DNA of 15,741 nt from Eubacterium sp. CAG:252 (GCA_000436535.1 FR886241.1:1-15741), one strand, 5' to 3'. Shown: positions 5,243-13,125, counted from the first letter of the stretch. Notes: generated by a model from the sequence alone, not told the origin. A program made the numbers and translations.

Positions 5243-7333
5243 ATGAAATTCTATATAAAACATAGTATAAAAGGCCGTTTGAGAGTGCATATGGATGTTA
5301 AGCGTATGACTTACAAGCAGGCTGACATCCTTGAATATTACCTTAAGAATGTGGAGTCAGTATATGAAGTTAAGGTATATGAAAAGACTTGTGATGTCGT
5401 AATAAGTTATACTAATGATAAGAAGTACATAGTTAGAAAGTTACTTGACTTCAGTTATGACAGTGTGCAGGTTCCAGATGATGTAGTAAGCAGCTCAGGC
5501 AGGGAAATGAATGCGTATTACCAGGACAGGCTTGTTAATAAAGTATTCTTAAGAGTGGCAAGCAAGATGTTCTTACCTATACCATTCAGAAATACAATAA
5601 CAGCGATTAAGTCTGTCAAGTATATAGCAAACGGTGTGAAGACACTTGCAAAGGGCAAGATGGAAGTTCCTGTACTTGATGCAACGGCAATCGGAGTTTC
5701 TATATTAAGAAATGACTTTAATACTGCCGGTTCAGTTATGTTCCTGCTTGGCATAGGCGAGATTATGGAAGAATGGACACATAAGAAGTCAGTAGGCGAC
5801 CTTGCAAGAACTATGTCACTTAACGTAAGTAAAGTATGGTTAAAGACTTCTGATACAGAGGTGCTCATACCAGTTAATCAGGTTAAGAATGGCGATGAGA
5901 TAATAGTACATGTAAGTAACATAATACCTTTCGATGGTGTTGTAACATCTGGAGAGGCTATGGTTAATCAGGCATCACTTACAGGTGAGTCAGTACCGGT
6001 TGCAAAGCGTATTGGTATGTCTGTATTTGCAGGAACTGTTATTGAAGAGGGCGAGCTTACTATAAAGGTTAAGCAGAACGGCGGAAACAGTAAGTATGAT
6101 AAGATAGTTAAGATGATAGAGGAGTCAGAAAAGCTCAAGTCTGGTCTTGAAAGCAAGGCTGAACATTTAGCAGACTCACTTGTGCCATATACATTAGGTG
6201 GTACAGCACTTACTTATCTTTTGACAAGAAATGTTACAAAGGCACTTTCTATACTTATGGTTGACTTCTCATGTGCATTAAAGCTTGCTATGCCTATAAC
6301 AGTATTATCTGCTATAAGACAGGCAGGCCAGAACGACATAACTGTAAAGGGTGGTAAGTTCTTAGAGGCTGTAGCTGATGCAGATACTATTGTATTTGAC
6401 AAGACAGGTACACTTACAAAGGCGACACCTACAGTTAAGTGCGTTTATTCATTTAACGGTGACAGTGAAGATGAGCTGTTAAGAATGGCAGCATGTATGG
6501 AAGAGCATTTTCCACATTCTATGGCTAAGGCAGTTGTTGATGCAGCAGCCAGAAAAGGTCTTCGTCACGAGGAAATGCATACAAAGGTTGAATACATAGT
6601 TGCACATGGTATATCTACAACTATTAACAGTAAAAAGACTATCATAGGAAGTTATCACTTCGTATTTGAAGATGAGAGATGTAGTGTTCCGGAAGGAAAG
6701 GAAGAGTTATTTGATAATCTTCCAACACAGTATTCACATCTTTACCTTGCTATTGAGGATAAGCTTGCAGCAGTTATATGTATCGAAGACCCTGTAAGAC
6801 CAGAAGCACCGGAGGTTATTGCAAGATTAAAGGAACTTGGCATATCCAAGGTGGTTATGATGACAGGTGACAGCGAGCGTACTGCTAAGGCAATAGCCGG
6901 CAGGGTTGGCGTTGATGAGTATTATTCAGAGGTACTTCCTGAGGATAAGGCTTCATTTGTTGAGAAGGAAAAGAAGGCAGGAAGAAAGGTTATTATGATA
7001 GGTGACGGTATTAACGATTCACCAGCCCTTTCGGCAGCCGATGTAGGTATAGCCATAAGTGATGGAGCACAGATAGCAAGAGAGATAGCAGATATTACTG
7101 TAAGTGCAGAGGACTTAGGACAGATAGCTTTCATTAAAGACCTCAGTAATAATCTTATAAAGAAGATTAACCGCAACTACAGGACTATAGTATCTTTCAA
7201 TTCCGGACTTATTGCTCTTGGCGTTCTTGGTATAATACCACCAACAACATCTGCATTATTACATAATACTTCTACACTGCTCATAAGTATGAACAGTATG
7301 AAGGATATACCGGTTGAAGCGGAAATTAATTAA
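5243..7333 (+). CDS. P1B-type metal-transporting ATPase with SCALK motif (FezB-like candidate)
   Basis: This 696-residue P-type ATPase moves a metal ion across a membrane using ATP. Catalytic motifs are intact: TGES (248-251), phosphorylation site DKTGT (386-390, Asp386), HFPHSMAKA in place of the SEHPLA segment (422-430), TGDS (541-544) and GDGINDSPAL (588-597). Two features are unusual. The N-terminal 70 residues have the heavy-metal-domain shape but show GRLRVH (11-16) where CxxC would be. The membrane metal site reads SCALKLAMP (343-351) instead of CPC. Arginine-containing N-termini and non-CPC sites are traits I associate with P1B6 ATPases, which include ferrosome FezB. Mn(II) or Fe(II) export pumps are the alternatives. 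Ribosome site AGAGGA is 6 nt upstream. The Fur-like box and the neighbouring feo operon favour iron. It ends 10 nt before a strong terminator. Confidence 0.9.
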   Translation: MKFYIKHSIKGRLRVHMDVKRMTYKQADILEYYLKNVESVYEVKVYEKTCDVVISYTNDKKYIVRKLLDFSYDSVQVPDDVVSSSGREMNAYYQDRLVNKVFLRVASKMFLPIPFRNTITAIKSVKYIANGVKTLAKGKMEVPVLDATAIGVSILRNDFNTAGSVMFLLGIGEIMEEWTHKKSVGDLARTMSLNVSKVWLKTSDTEVLIPVNQVKNGDEIIVHVSNIIPFDGVVTSGEAMVNQASLTGESVPVAKRIGMSVFAGTVIEEGELTIKVKQNGGNSKYDKIVKMIEESEKLKSGLESKAEHLADSLVPYTLGGTALTYLLTRNVTKALSILMVDFSCALKLAMPITVLSAIRQAGQNDITVKGGKFLEAVADADTIVFDKTGTLTKATPTVKCVYSFNGDSEDELLRMAACMEEHFPHSMAKAVVDAAARKGLRHEEMHTKVEYIVAHGISTTINSKKTIIGSYHFVFEDERCSVPEGKEELFDNLPTQYSHLYLAIEDKLAAVICIEDPVRPEAPEVIARLKELGISKVVMMTGDSERTAKAIAGRVGVDEYYSEVLPEDKASFVEKEKKAGRKVIMIGDGINDSPALSAADVGIAISDGAQIAREIADITVSAEDLGQIAFIKDLSNNLIKKINRNYRTIVSFNSGLIALGVLGIIPPTTSALLHNTSTLLISMNSMKDIPVEAEIN

Positions 7334-7343
7334 TCAGCATACA

Positions 7344-7391
7344 GAAATACAGTTAATGATACATATTATCATTAACTGTATTTCTTTTTTT
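7344..7391 (+). terminator. Strong Rho-independent terminator after the P-type ATPase
   Basis: GAAATACAGTTAATGAT (7344-7360) and its exact complement (7368-7384) form a perfect 17-bp stem with a 7-nt loop. A run of seven T follows (7385-7391). It closes the ATPase operon and insulates the ABC genes downstream. Confidence 0.95.
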
Positions 7392-7419
7392 AGTTATTGA
7401 TATTATAATATTAATAAGA

Positions 7420-7435
7420 GTTAGAAAGAACTAAC
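7420..7435. promoter_or_regulatory. Third GTTAG-N6-CTAAC operator, upstream of the ABC transporter operon
   Basis: GTTAGAAAGAACTAAC has arms identical to the palindrome on the feo promoter; only the 6-bp centre differs. It lies 63 bp before the ABC ATPase start. Directly downstream a possible promoter reads TTGATA (7436-7441), 18 bp, TATTAC (7460-7465), which places the operator against the -35. The shared arms suggest that the feo operon and this transporter answer to one regulator. Confidence 0.6.
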
Positions 7436-7498
7436 TTGATATTGAATGTTACAAGTTAATATTACAATTGAAAAAAATTAAGAAAGCGGGGAATCAAG

Positions 7499-8197
7499 AT
7501 GTTTCTTACTGTAAAAGATTTAAAAAAATCATACGGCAGCGGTTCTACGAAAGTGGAGGTGCTTAAAGGAATCAACTTTGAGGTACAGAAAGGAGAAATA
7601 TGTGTTTTACTTGGTCCTTCGGGTTCTGGTAAGTCGACACTTCTTAATATAATAGGTGGAATAGATGATGCAGATTCAGGTTATGTAAGTATTAATGATG
7701 AAAAGACAAAGGATATGAAGGAGAGTGAACTCACAAAGTATAGAAGAAAGCATTTAGGATACGTATTCCAGATGTATAACCTCATTCCTAACCTTAATGT
7801 AAAGGAAAATATAGAGGTTGGCGCATACTTAAGCGACTCGCCACTTGATATAGATGAGCTTCTTAACACACTGGGACTTTCTGAGCACAAGTATAAGCTT
7901 CCTAACCAGTTATCAGGTGGACAGCAGCAAAGAACAGCCATAGGAAGGGCTATTGTCAAAAATCCGGATATACTTTTATGCGATGAGCCTACAGGTGCGC
8001 TTGATTATCACACCTCCAAGGAGATATTAAAGCTTATAGAGGATGTCAATAAAAAGTATGGCAATACAGTAATTATGGTAACTCATAATGATGCTATCCA
8101 GAATATGGCTGACAGGGTCATAAAGTTAAGAGATGGCGAGATTATGGATAATATCTTTAATAAGAATAAGATACAGGCAGCAAGCCTTGAATGGTAG
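7499..8197 (+). CDS. ABC transporter ATP-binding protein (MacB/LolD type)
   Basis: This 232-residue cytoplasmic ATPase energises the permease encoded next to it. It has Walker A GPSGSGKS (39-46), Q-loop Gln91 in VFQMYNLIP, signature LSGGQ (138-142), Walker B ILLCDE (158-163) with catalytic Glu163, and H-loop His196. The YVFQMYNLIPNLNVKENIE and DEPTGALDYHTSKEI segments are typical of the MacB/LolD/FtsE group, which pairs with FtsX-type permeases and serves in lipoprotein, peptide or signal export rather than classical import. The start is preceded by a modest GGGGAA 5 nt upstream (7488-7493). The stop is 9 nt before the permease ATG, so translation is likely coupled. No substrate can be read from the sequence; the upstream operator ties it to iron regulation. 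Confidence 0.95.
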   Translation: MFLTVKDLKKSYGSGSTKVEVLKGINFEVQKGEICVLLGPSGSGKSTLLNIIGGIDDADSGYVSINDEKTKDMKESELTKYRRKHLGYVFQMYNLIPNLNVKENIEVGAYLSDSPLDIDELLNTLGLSEHKYKLPNQLSGGQQQRTAIGRAIVKNPDILLCDEPTGALDYHTSKEILKLIEDVNKKYGNTVIMVTHNDAIQNMADRVIKLRDGEIMDNIFNKNKIQAASLEW

Positions 8198-8206
8198 GAG
8201 GATAGT

Positions 8207-10489
8207 ATGAAAAATCCATTGAATAAACGTCTTCCAAGAGAGTTCACAGGTGAGATAGCAAAGTACTTAGTTATATTTGTGTTTATGACAGCAGTTATAG
8301 GACTTATAAGCGGCTTTCTGATTGCTGACGGAAGTATGTATAACACATATAATGAAAGCTTTGAGAAGTACAATGTCGAGGATGGTAACTTTGAACTGTA
8401 TACAAAGGCTGATGACAGCATTATAGATAAGCTTGAAGAGAAAAATGTCACTATATATGAGAACTTCTACAAGGAAGAGAAAGTAAAAAGACATAATAAT
8501 ACTAAGATAGACGATGATGATGCAAGTACATTAAGATTTTATATCAACAGGGAAGATATAGACAAGGTTGATGTGATGGAAGGCCGTCTAGGAGAAGACA
8601 TCAATGAGATTGCTATAGACAGAATGTATGCATCCAACAACGACATCAAAGTCGGTGATACAATAATGGCAGGTTCAAGGACACTTAAGGTCACAGGTTT
8701 TGTAGCACTTTCTGATTACAGTTGTCTGTTTTCTGATAATTCAGACACTATGTTTGACTCTGTTAAGTTTGGTGTTGGTGTTGTATCCAAGAAATGTTTT
8801 GATGCATTTGACGACACACACATTCACTACGTGTATTCATGGCTTTATGATAATAAGCCGGCAGATGATACAGAAGCAAAGAATATGGCTGATGACTTTA
8901 TGAAGGTCATATCAAAGAATGCCATACTTATGAACTATATTCCGCAGTATATCAATCAGGCAATACATTTTACAGGTGACGATATAGGAAGCGACAGGTC
9001 TATGATGATAGTTCTTCTGTACGTGCTTATCGTTATTATGGCATTTGTATTCGCAGTCACAACTAATAATACAATCGTTAAAGAAGCCAATGTTATAGGA
9101 ACATTAAGAGCTTCAGGTTACACAAGAAATGAGCTTTTAAGACACTATATACTGCTTCCAATCATAGTTACAGTATTTGGTGCGGTTGTTGGAAATGTGC
9201 TCGGATATACAGTATTTAAGGGTATATTCGTTGAAACCTATTACGAGAGCTATTCATTCCCTACTTATCACACATTATGGAATGCGGATGCATTTTTATT
9301 AACAACAGTAATTCCGATTATTATTATGCTTGTTATAAATGTGCTTATAATCGGTTACAGATTAAAGCTTTCACCGCTTAAGTTCTTAAGAAGGGACCTT
9401 GCAAGAAAGCAGAAGAAAAAGGCTATGAGACTTCCTGACTTTAAGTTTTTTAACCGTTTCAGATTAAGAATAATAATCCAGAATATGCCTAACTATATAA
9501 CATTGTTTATAGGTATACTTTTTGCAAATGTACTGCTTCTGTTTGGAATTATGTTAGGACCAATGTTAAAGCACTACCAGAATGAGATAACAGATACGCT
9601 TATAGCAGAGCATCAGTATGTTCTTAAAGCGCCTGTTGATGTTGATAATGATGCGGCAGAAAAGTACTGTGTCAAGTCATTGGCTACCATAGAAGGCAGG
9701 CTTAAGAGTGAAGATGTCCTTATATATGGAATAAAAAACGACAGTAATTACGTTGATATAGATGCAGCCTCGCTAAAGAGTGATGAGGTCTATGTTACAT
9801 ATGGATATGCTGAAAAGTTTCAGATAAAAAAAGGCGACAAAATAACTCTTAAGGAAAAGTATGAGGGTAAAGAGTACGAATTCACAGTAAAGGGAATGTA
9901 TAATTATCCATCATCATTTGCAGCATTTATGTCGGATGAGGCTTTTAAGGATATTTTTGACAAGGAGGATGACTACTATAGCGGATATTTTTCTAATGAT
10001 ACACTGGATATAGATGAAAAGTATGTTGCGACAGAGATAACCATTGCTGACCTTACAAAGGTGTCAAGACAGCTTGACCATTCTATGGGTTCTACATTTG
10101 AACTTGTAAAGGTATTTGCAGTTGTGCTGTTTGCAGTGCTTATGTTCCTTTTAACAAAGCTTATTGTTGAGAAGAATACAACATCAATCTCCATGGTAAA
10201 GATACTTGGATATTCCAACAGGGAGATAAGCAGGCTTTATGTGACATCGACAACGATTGTGGTTGTTGTATCAGTGGTTGTAAGTATGGGATTATCGGTT
10301 ATTATTATGAATTATCTGTTCAGGGTATTTATGGAGAAAATGTCAGGATGGATAACATGCTATTATAAGCCATCTATTTTCCCTGTAATGTTCATGATGA
10401 ATATACTTGTGTATGCTGTCATATCACTGTTTATGATGGCTAAGATTAAGAAGATACCTATGGATGAGGCTCTTAAAAATGTAGAGTAA
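8207..10489 (+). CDS. FtsX-type ABC transporter permease with two extracellular domains
   Basis: This 760-residue membrane protein has two FtsX-like units. The first has a helix at about 20-40, an extracytoplasmic domain at about 42-262, and helices at about 266-286, 314-338 and 363-383. The second has a helix at about 430-450, an extracytoplasmic domain at about 452-630, and helices at about 633-655, 682-704 and 722-744. Each unit carries the coupling-helix pattern after its second helix (IGTLRASGYTRNELLRHY at about 297-314; MVKILGYSNREISRLY at about 663-678). It forms a mechanotransmission-type ABC system with the preceding ATPase. A strong TAGGAGGAT (8195-8203) overlaps the ATPase stop. 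No two-component genes flank it, unlike bacitracin-type resistance pairs, which argues against a peptide-sensing module. Cargo is unknown. A terminator-like hairpin follows. Confidence 0.93.
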   Translation: MKNPLNKRLPREFTGEIAKYLVIFVFMTAVIGLISGFLIADGSMYNTYNESFEKYNVEDGNFELYTKADDSIIDKLEEKNVTIYENFYKEEKVKRHNNTKIDDDDASTLRFYINREDIDKVDVMEGRLGEDINEIAIDRMYASNNDIKVGDTIMAGSRTLKVTGFVALSDYSCLFSDNSDTMFDSVKFGVGVVSKKCFDAFDDTHIHYVYSWLYDNKPADDTEAKNMADDFMKVISKNAILMNYIPQYINQAIHFTGDDIGSDRSMMIVLLYVLIVIMAFVFAVTTNNTIVKEANVIGTLRASGYTRNELLRHYILLPIIVTVFGAVVGNVLGYTVFKGIFVETYYESYSFPTYHTLWNADAFLLTTVIPIIIMLVINVLIIGYRLKLSPLKFLRRDLARKQKKKAMRLPDFKFFNRFRLRIIIQNMPNYITLFIGILFANVLLLFGIMLGPMLKHYQNEITDTLIAEHQYVLKAPVDVDNDAAEKYCVKSLATIEGRLKSEDVLIYGIKNDSNYVDIDAASLKSDEVYVTYGYAEKFQIKKGDKITLKEKYEGKEYEFTVKGMYNYPSSFAAFMSDEAFKDIFDKEDDYYSGYFSNDTLDIDEKYVATEITIADLTKVSRQLDHSMGSTFELVKVFAVVLFAVLMFLLTKLIVEKNTTSISMVKILGYSNREISRLYVTSTTIVVVVSVVVSMGLSVIIMNYLFRVFMEKMSGWITCYYKPSIFPVMFMMNILVYAVISLFMMAKIKKIPMDEALKNVE

Positions 10490-10549
10490 ATATGTATGTC
10501 TAATGTAGACATAGTTGTATGATATTTTAAGTTTGGTTATTTATAGTAA

Positions 10550-10640
10550 AAAGCTGTCACGGCAGGCAATTGTTAATCATATATAATGCGCTTAAGGAAG
10601 TGTATTATATAGATAAATCTGCTATGACAGCTTTATTTTA
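10550..10640 (+). terminator. Long terminator-like hairpin after the ABC operon
   Basis: AAAGCTGTCA (10550-10559) and TGACAGCTTT (10625-10634) pair perfectly. Further in, GCAG (10562-10565) pairs with CTGC (10619-10622) and TATATAAT (10580-10587) with ATTATATA (10604-10611). A T-rich but interrupted tail (TTTATTTTATT) follows. The 65-nt distance between the outer arms is long for a terminator. A small imperfect-palindrome element with 10-bp terminal repeats is an alternative, but I see no target-site duplication. Confidence 0.55.
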
Positions 10641-10836
10641 TTATGTTTAAATGTTGAAGATTGCTTGAGTTACAATTACCAACGTAATATAGCAATCAGT
10701 AGATATCAGTTATCAAGATACATTTGAAAGCTGATATCATATCGTTCATATGTAATAAAGCCATATGTATAATTAATTCGTCTGAGTATGGCTTATGATA
10801 ATCCTGTGTAAATTCTAAGTATATATACCCCTTTTA
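10641..10836. repeat. Gene-free spacer with three consecutive hairpins
   Basis: There is no gene here. Three perfect stems follow one another: GATTGCT (10659-10665) with AGCAATC (10691-10697); GATATCAG (10702-10709) with CTGATATC (10731-10738); AAGCCATA (10758-10765) with TATGGCTT (10787-10794). None carries a T-run. The stems are different sequences with similar arm lengths and 21-25-nt loops, so they are not copies of one repeat. The stretch could be a small structured RNA or the 3' region of the ABC transcript. I found no promoter that would decide this. Confidence 0.4.
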
Positions 10837-10998
10837 TTACTTGTATATTTCCTGCCAGCGTGATACCATCTCAACGGCTTCGATTTCTGAGGATACCTTT
10901 GTAACAATCATACCATCAAGATAAATCTCATATACTGGAAACTTCTTGGAACTGTTTCCGTGCTTAACCTCCACTTTACTGTACTTTACACGTTCCAT
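10837..10998 (-). CDS. Small hypothetical protein, 53 residues
   Basis: I do not recognise this protein. From an ATG at 10998-10996 it reads MERVKYSKVEVKH, then KKFPVYEIYLDGMIVTKV and ends EAVEMVSRWQEIYK. The pattern suggests a small beta-beta-beta-alpha fold with a C-terminal helix; there is no signal peptide and no membrane segment. The start is fixed by GGAGG 9 nt upstream on the minus strand (within 11008-11012). An upstream extension to 11073 would run through the promoter and is unlikely. It is a single-gene unit with its own promoter, divergent from the GGDEF gene, with which it shares a 230-bp intergenic region. Real ribosome site, promoter and protein-like composition make it a credible gene. 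Confidence 0.65.
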   Translation of the reverse strand: MERVKYSKVEVKHGNSSKKFPVYEIYLDGMIVTKVSSEIEAVEMVSRWQEIYK

Positions 10999-11075
10999 AA
11001 TAAAAAACCTCCACATATTATTTTGATGCCGGTTATACTTTGTGGGTACAAACGGCAGTCGTAACAACCTCACGT

Positions 11076-11084
11076 ATTATAACA
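11076..11084 (-). promoter_or_regulatory. Extended -10 promoter of the small minus-strand gene
   Basis: On the minus strand the sequence reads TGTTATAAT, an extended -10 (TG-N-TATAAT) with a perfect hexamer at 11081-11076. No good -35 is visible, as is common for extended -10 promoters. Transcription would start near 11069, about 70 nt before the ATG. A perfect palindrome, ATTTTAATTAAAAT (11092-11105), lies just upstream. Confidence 0.6.
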
Positions 11085-11117
11085 TGTGGAAATTTTAATT
11101 AAAATACAAGATTTAGT

Positions 11118-11137
11118 TTTAGTACCAAAGTACTAAA
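11118..11137. promoter_or_regulatory. Inverted repeat in the divergent control region
   Basis: TTTAGTAC (11118-11125) and GTACTAAA (11130-11137) are perfect arms around CAAA. The arms contain the TTAGTA/TACTAA of the feo operator, but the gap is wider. It lies between the two divergent promoters, 15 bp upstream of the GGDEF -35, a natural place for a shared operator. No bound protein can be named. Confidence 0.4.
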
Positions 11138-11152
11138 GAATAAATAAAAACA

Positions 11153-11181
11153 TTGCATATTTAATGTATTTAAATTATAAT
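11153..11181 (+). promoter_or_regulatory. Sigma-A type promoter of the GGDEF gene
   Basis: -35 TTGCAT (11153-11158) and a perfect -10 TATAAT (11176-11181) are separated by 17 bp. Transcription would start near 11188, about 40 nt before the GGDEF start codon. Confidence 0.75.
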
Positions 11182-11230
11182 AGAAAATACAGTAAATCGT
11201 AATTTACAATCGAGTTAAGGAGAAGGTATT

Positions 11231-13024
11231 ATGCATTCACAACAGAATGTTGGGTTTAATGACAGCTATATGGCAGCTCACAGATTTGACAGAAGAATGG
11301 CGGTCATAGATAGGTTTTATCTTACGAGTGTAACCAATAGAGCATTTAATGATTATTTTGGGAATGCTACGTATGGATGTATTACTGAGTTTGTTAATCC
11401 CGACGAAAAAGAAAGTTTTATAGAATTTATTGATGGGTTTAGTGGTGAAGAAACAGAAAAATGTTTCCTGTTAAAAAATAGTGATGGCGAATACAGGCTT
11501 AATCTTGTTAAGCTTACAGCATTTGAGGGGGAACCGGTTTTACGCAATATAGATATCGAGATGGTAGATATAGATAGTGTTGTAGAAGTTAATTATAGAA
11601 TATGTGACGATATATCAAGGGAAAGAGTAATTATGGGGCTTACCGGAGAGTATGTATTTACATATTCAGAACTTACCGGGGATATTAAGATTGTACGTTA
11701 TGAAGCAAGTTCAAGAGAAGTAATTGTAAGGCTGCCTCTTGATGAGTGGCGTGAGTATATGGCAGATGGAAGAGTTGCCATGGAGGATATGGTAGAACTT
11801 GACAGTCTTATCAACTGTATAAGAACTTACATGTCAGATTTTTGTGTAAAGCTTACGACAAGTATGAGAACTTTAGGCAAGGTTATGGAAAAGGTTAAGT
11901 TTATCGGTACTGTATACACCAGGTATACAGGTGAGAATATTGTTACAGGCAGAATTGTGTTAGCAGATGGTGTTAACAGCATGGGCAATATAGTTGAAGT
12001 TGTTGATGAACTTACAATGGATTCACTAACAAAGGTATATAATAAGAAGACTATAACAGAGTATGCCTCAAGGCTGGTTAAGCAGGATACAGTAAACAGA
12101 ATAAGCATAGCTATTCTTGATATAGACTACTTTAAGCAGGTCAATGACAGATATGGACATCTGTATGGTGATAAGGTGCTCACAAGAGTCGCCAAAAAGC
12201 TTAAAGAGGTTGTCGGTGAAGATGGCGTTGTAGGACGTATCGGTGGCGATGAGTTTATGATTGTACTTAAGGGTATTAATGATGACTATGCGTTAAGAGG
12301 TATACTACGTGCCATAAGAACACAGGTTAAGTGGGAATTTAAGAATGATTATGAGAACTTTCAGGTTACAACCTCAATAGGTGTGGCTTTCAGTCCGAAC
12401 AATGGTCATGATTATGAAGAGCTTTTCAAGAAGGCGGACTTCTGTCTGTATGTTGCAAAGGAAAAGGGCAGGGACAGATATGTGTTCTTCAGGGATGAGA
12501 TACACAGAGAGTCCTATCAGAATTCGCTCAATAAGAAGGATAAGATAATTAATGATGGCAGGGAAATGCGTGAGCTAAGATATCTTACTGATATTATGGT
12601 ACAGTATAATCATGATAAGAAGGCAGCGGTTATGGCAATGCTTGAGCATATGTTAAGTATGTATAAGATAGATAATATAAGCATTTATAAGGGCAAAGAC
12701 CTTAAGAATATTGTATCAGTTGGAACACCGATAAAGTCAGAATCAGATATGTCTTACATAGACACAGATGGTTTTAAGATACTTATGGGTGACAAGACAT
12801 ATATAGCTTCAAGTTTCATTAACAAAAATCAGGATGTTGCACCGGAGTTTGTCGATGAAATGCGAAGAAGGGGTATACATTCAACTATTCAGTGTTTTAT
12901 TGGAACTAAGGACGATGTAAAAGGCCTTCTTACAATAAACAGAATGAAGGCAGCATCTCAGTGGGCTGAGTATGAGATAGAGTGTTCTATTATAACGGCA
13001 ACACTGATTAATATGATTATATAG
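11231..13024 (+). CDS. GGDEF-domain protein (probable diguanylate cyclase) with flanking sensory regions
   Basis: This 597-residue soluble protein probably makes cyclic di-GMP from two GTP. The GGDEF domain spans about 258-420: LTKVYNKKTITEY at its start, the metal-binding ILDIDYFKQVNDRYGHLYGD (295-314), the intact signature GRIGGDEF (335-342) and ADFCLYVAKEKGRDRYVFF at its end. The product-inhibition site RxxD that often precedes the signature is absent; those positions (328-331) read VGED. The N-terminal 250 residues have no membrane segment and may hold PAS-like folds, and residues about 445-597 look GAF-like; both assignments rest on general pattern only. AAGGAG lies 8 nt before the ATG. 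It is a single-gene unit with no obvious terminator after it. Having no TM segments, it should sense a cytoplasmic signal. Confidence 0.9.
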   Translation: MHSQQNVGFNDSYMAAHRFDRRMAVIDRFYLTSVTNRAFNDYFGNATYGCITEFVNPDEKESFIEFIDGFSGEETEKCFLLKNSDGEYRLNLVKLTAFEGEPVLRNIDIEMVDIDSVVEVNYRICDDISRERVIMGLTGEYVFTYSELTGDIKIVRYEASSREVIVRLPLDEWREYMADGRVAMEDMVELDSLINCIRTYMSDFCVKLTTSMRTLGKVMEKVKFIGTVYTRYTGENIVTGRIVLADGVNSMGNIVEVVDELTMDSLTKVYNKKTITEYASRLVKQDTVNRISIAILDIDYFKQVNDRYGHLYGDKVLTRVAKKLKEVVGEDGVVGRIGGDEFMIVLKGINDDYALRGILRAIRTQVKWEFKNDYENFQVTTSIGVAFSPNNGHDYEELFKKADFCLYVAKEKGRDRYVFFRDEIHRESYQNSLNKKDKIINDGREMRELRYLTDIMVQYNHDKKAAVMAMLEHMLSMYKIDNISIYKGKDLKNIVSVGTPIKSESDMSYIDTDGFKILMGDKTYIASSFINKNQDVAPEFVDEMRRRGIHSTIQCFIGTKDDVKGLLTINRMKAASQWAEYEIECSIITATLINMII

Positions 13025-13125
13025 ACGATTACTCAAAGAATTGTTTAAAGTATTTTAGTAAATAAAAAACGGATAATTTTCTGCAAAGCCAGTACCTGCA
13101 AGGGATAGAGGTACATTGACATGCT

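Noticed and set aside
10999..11073. N-terminal extension of the small minus-strand protein to a GTG at 11073
   Set aside because: The extension would begin at the promoter itself, while an internal ATG has a proper GGAGG at 9 nt.
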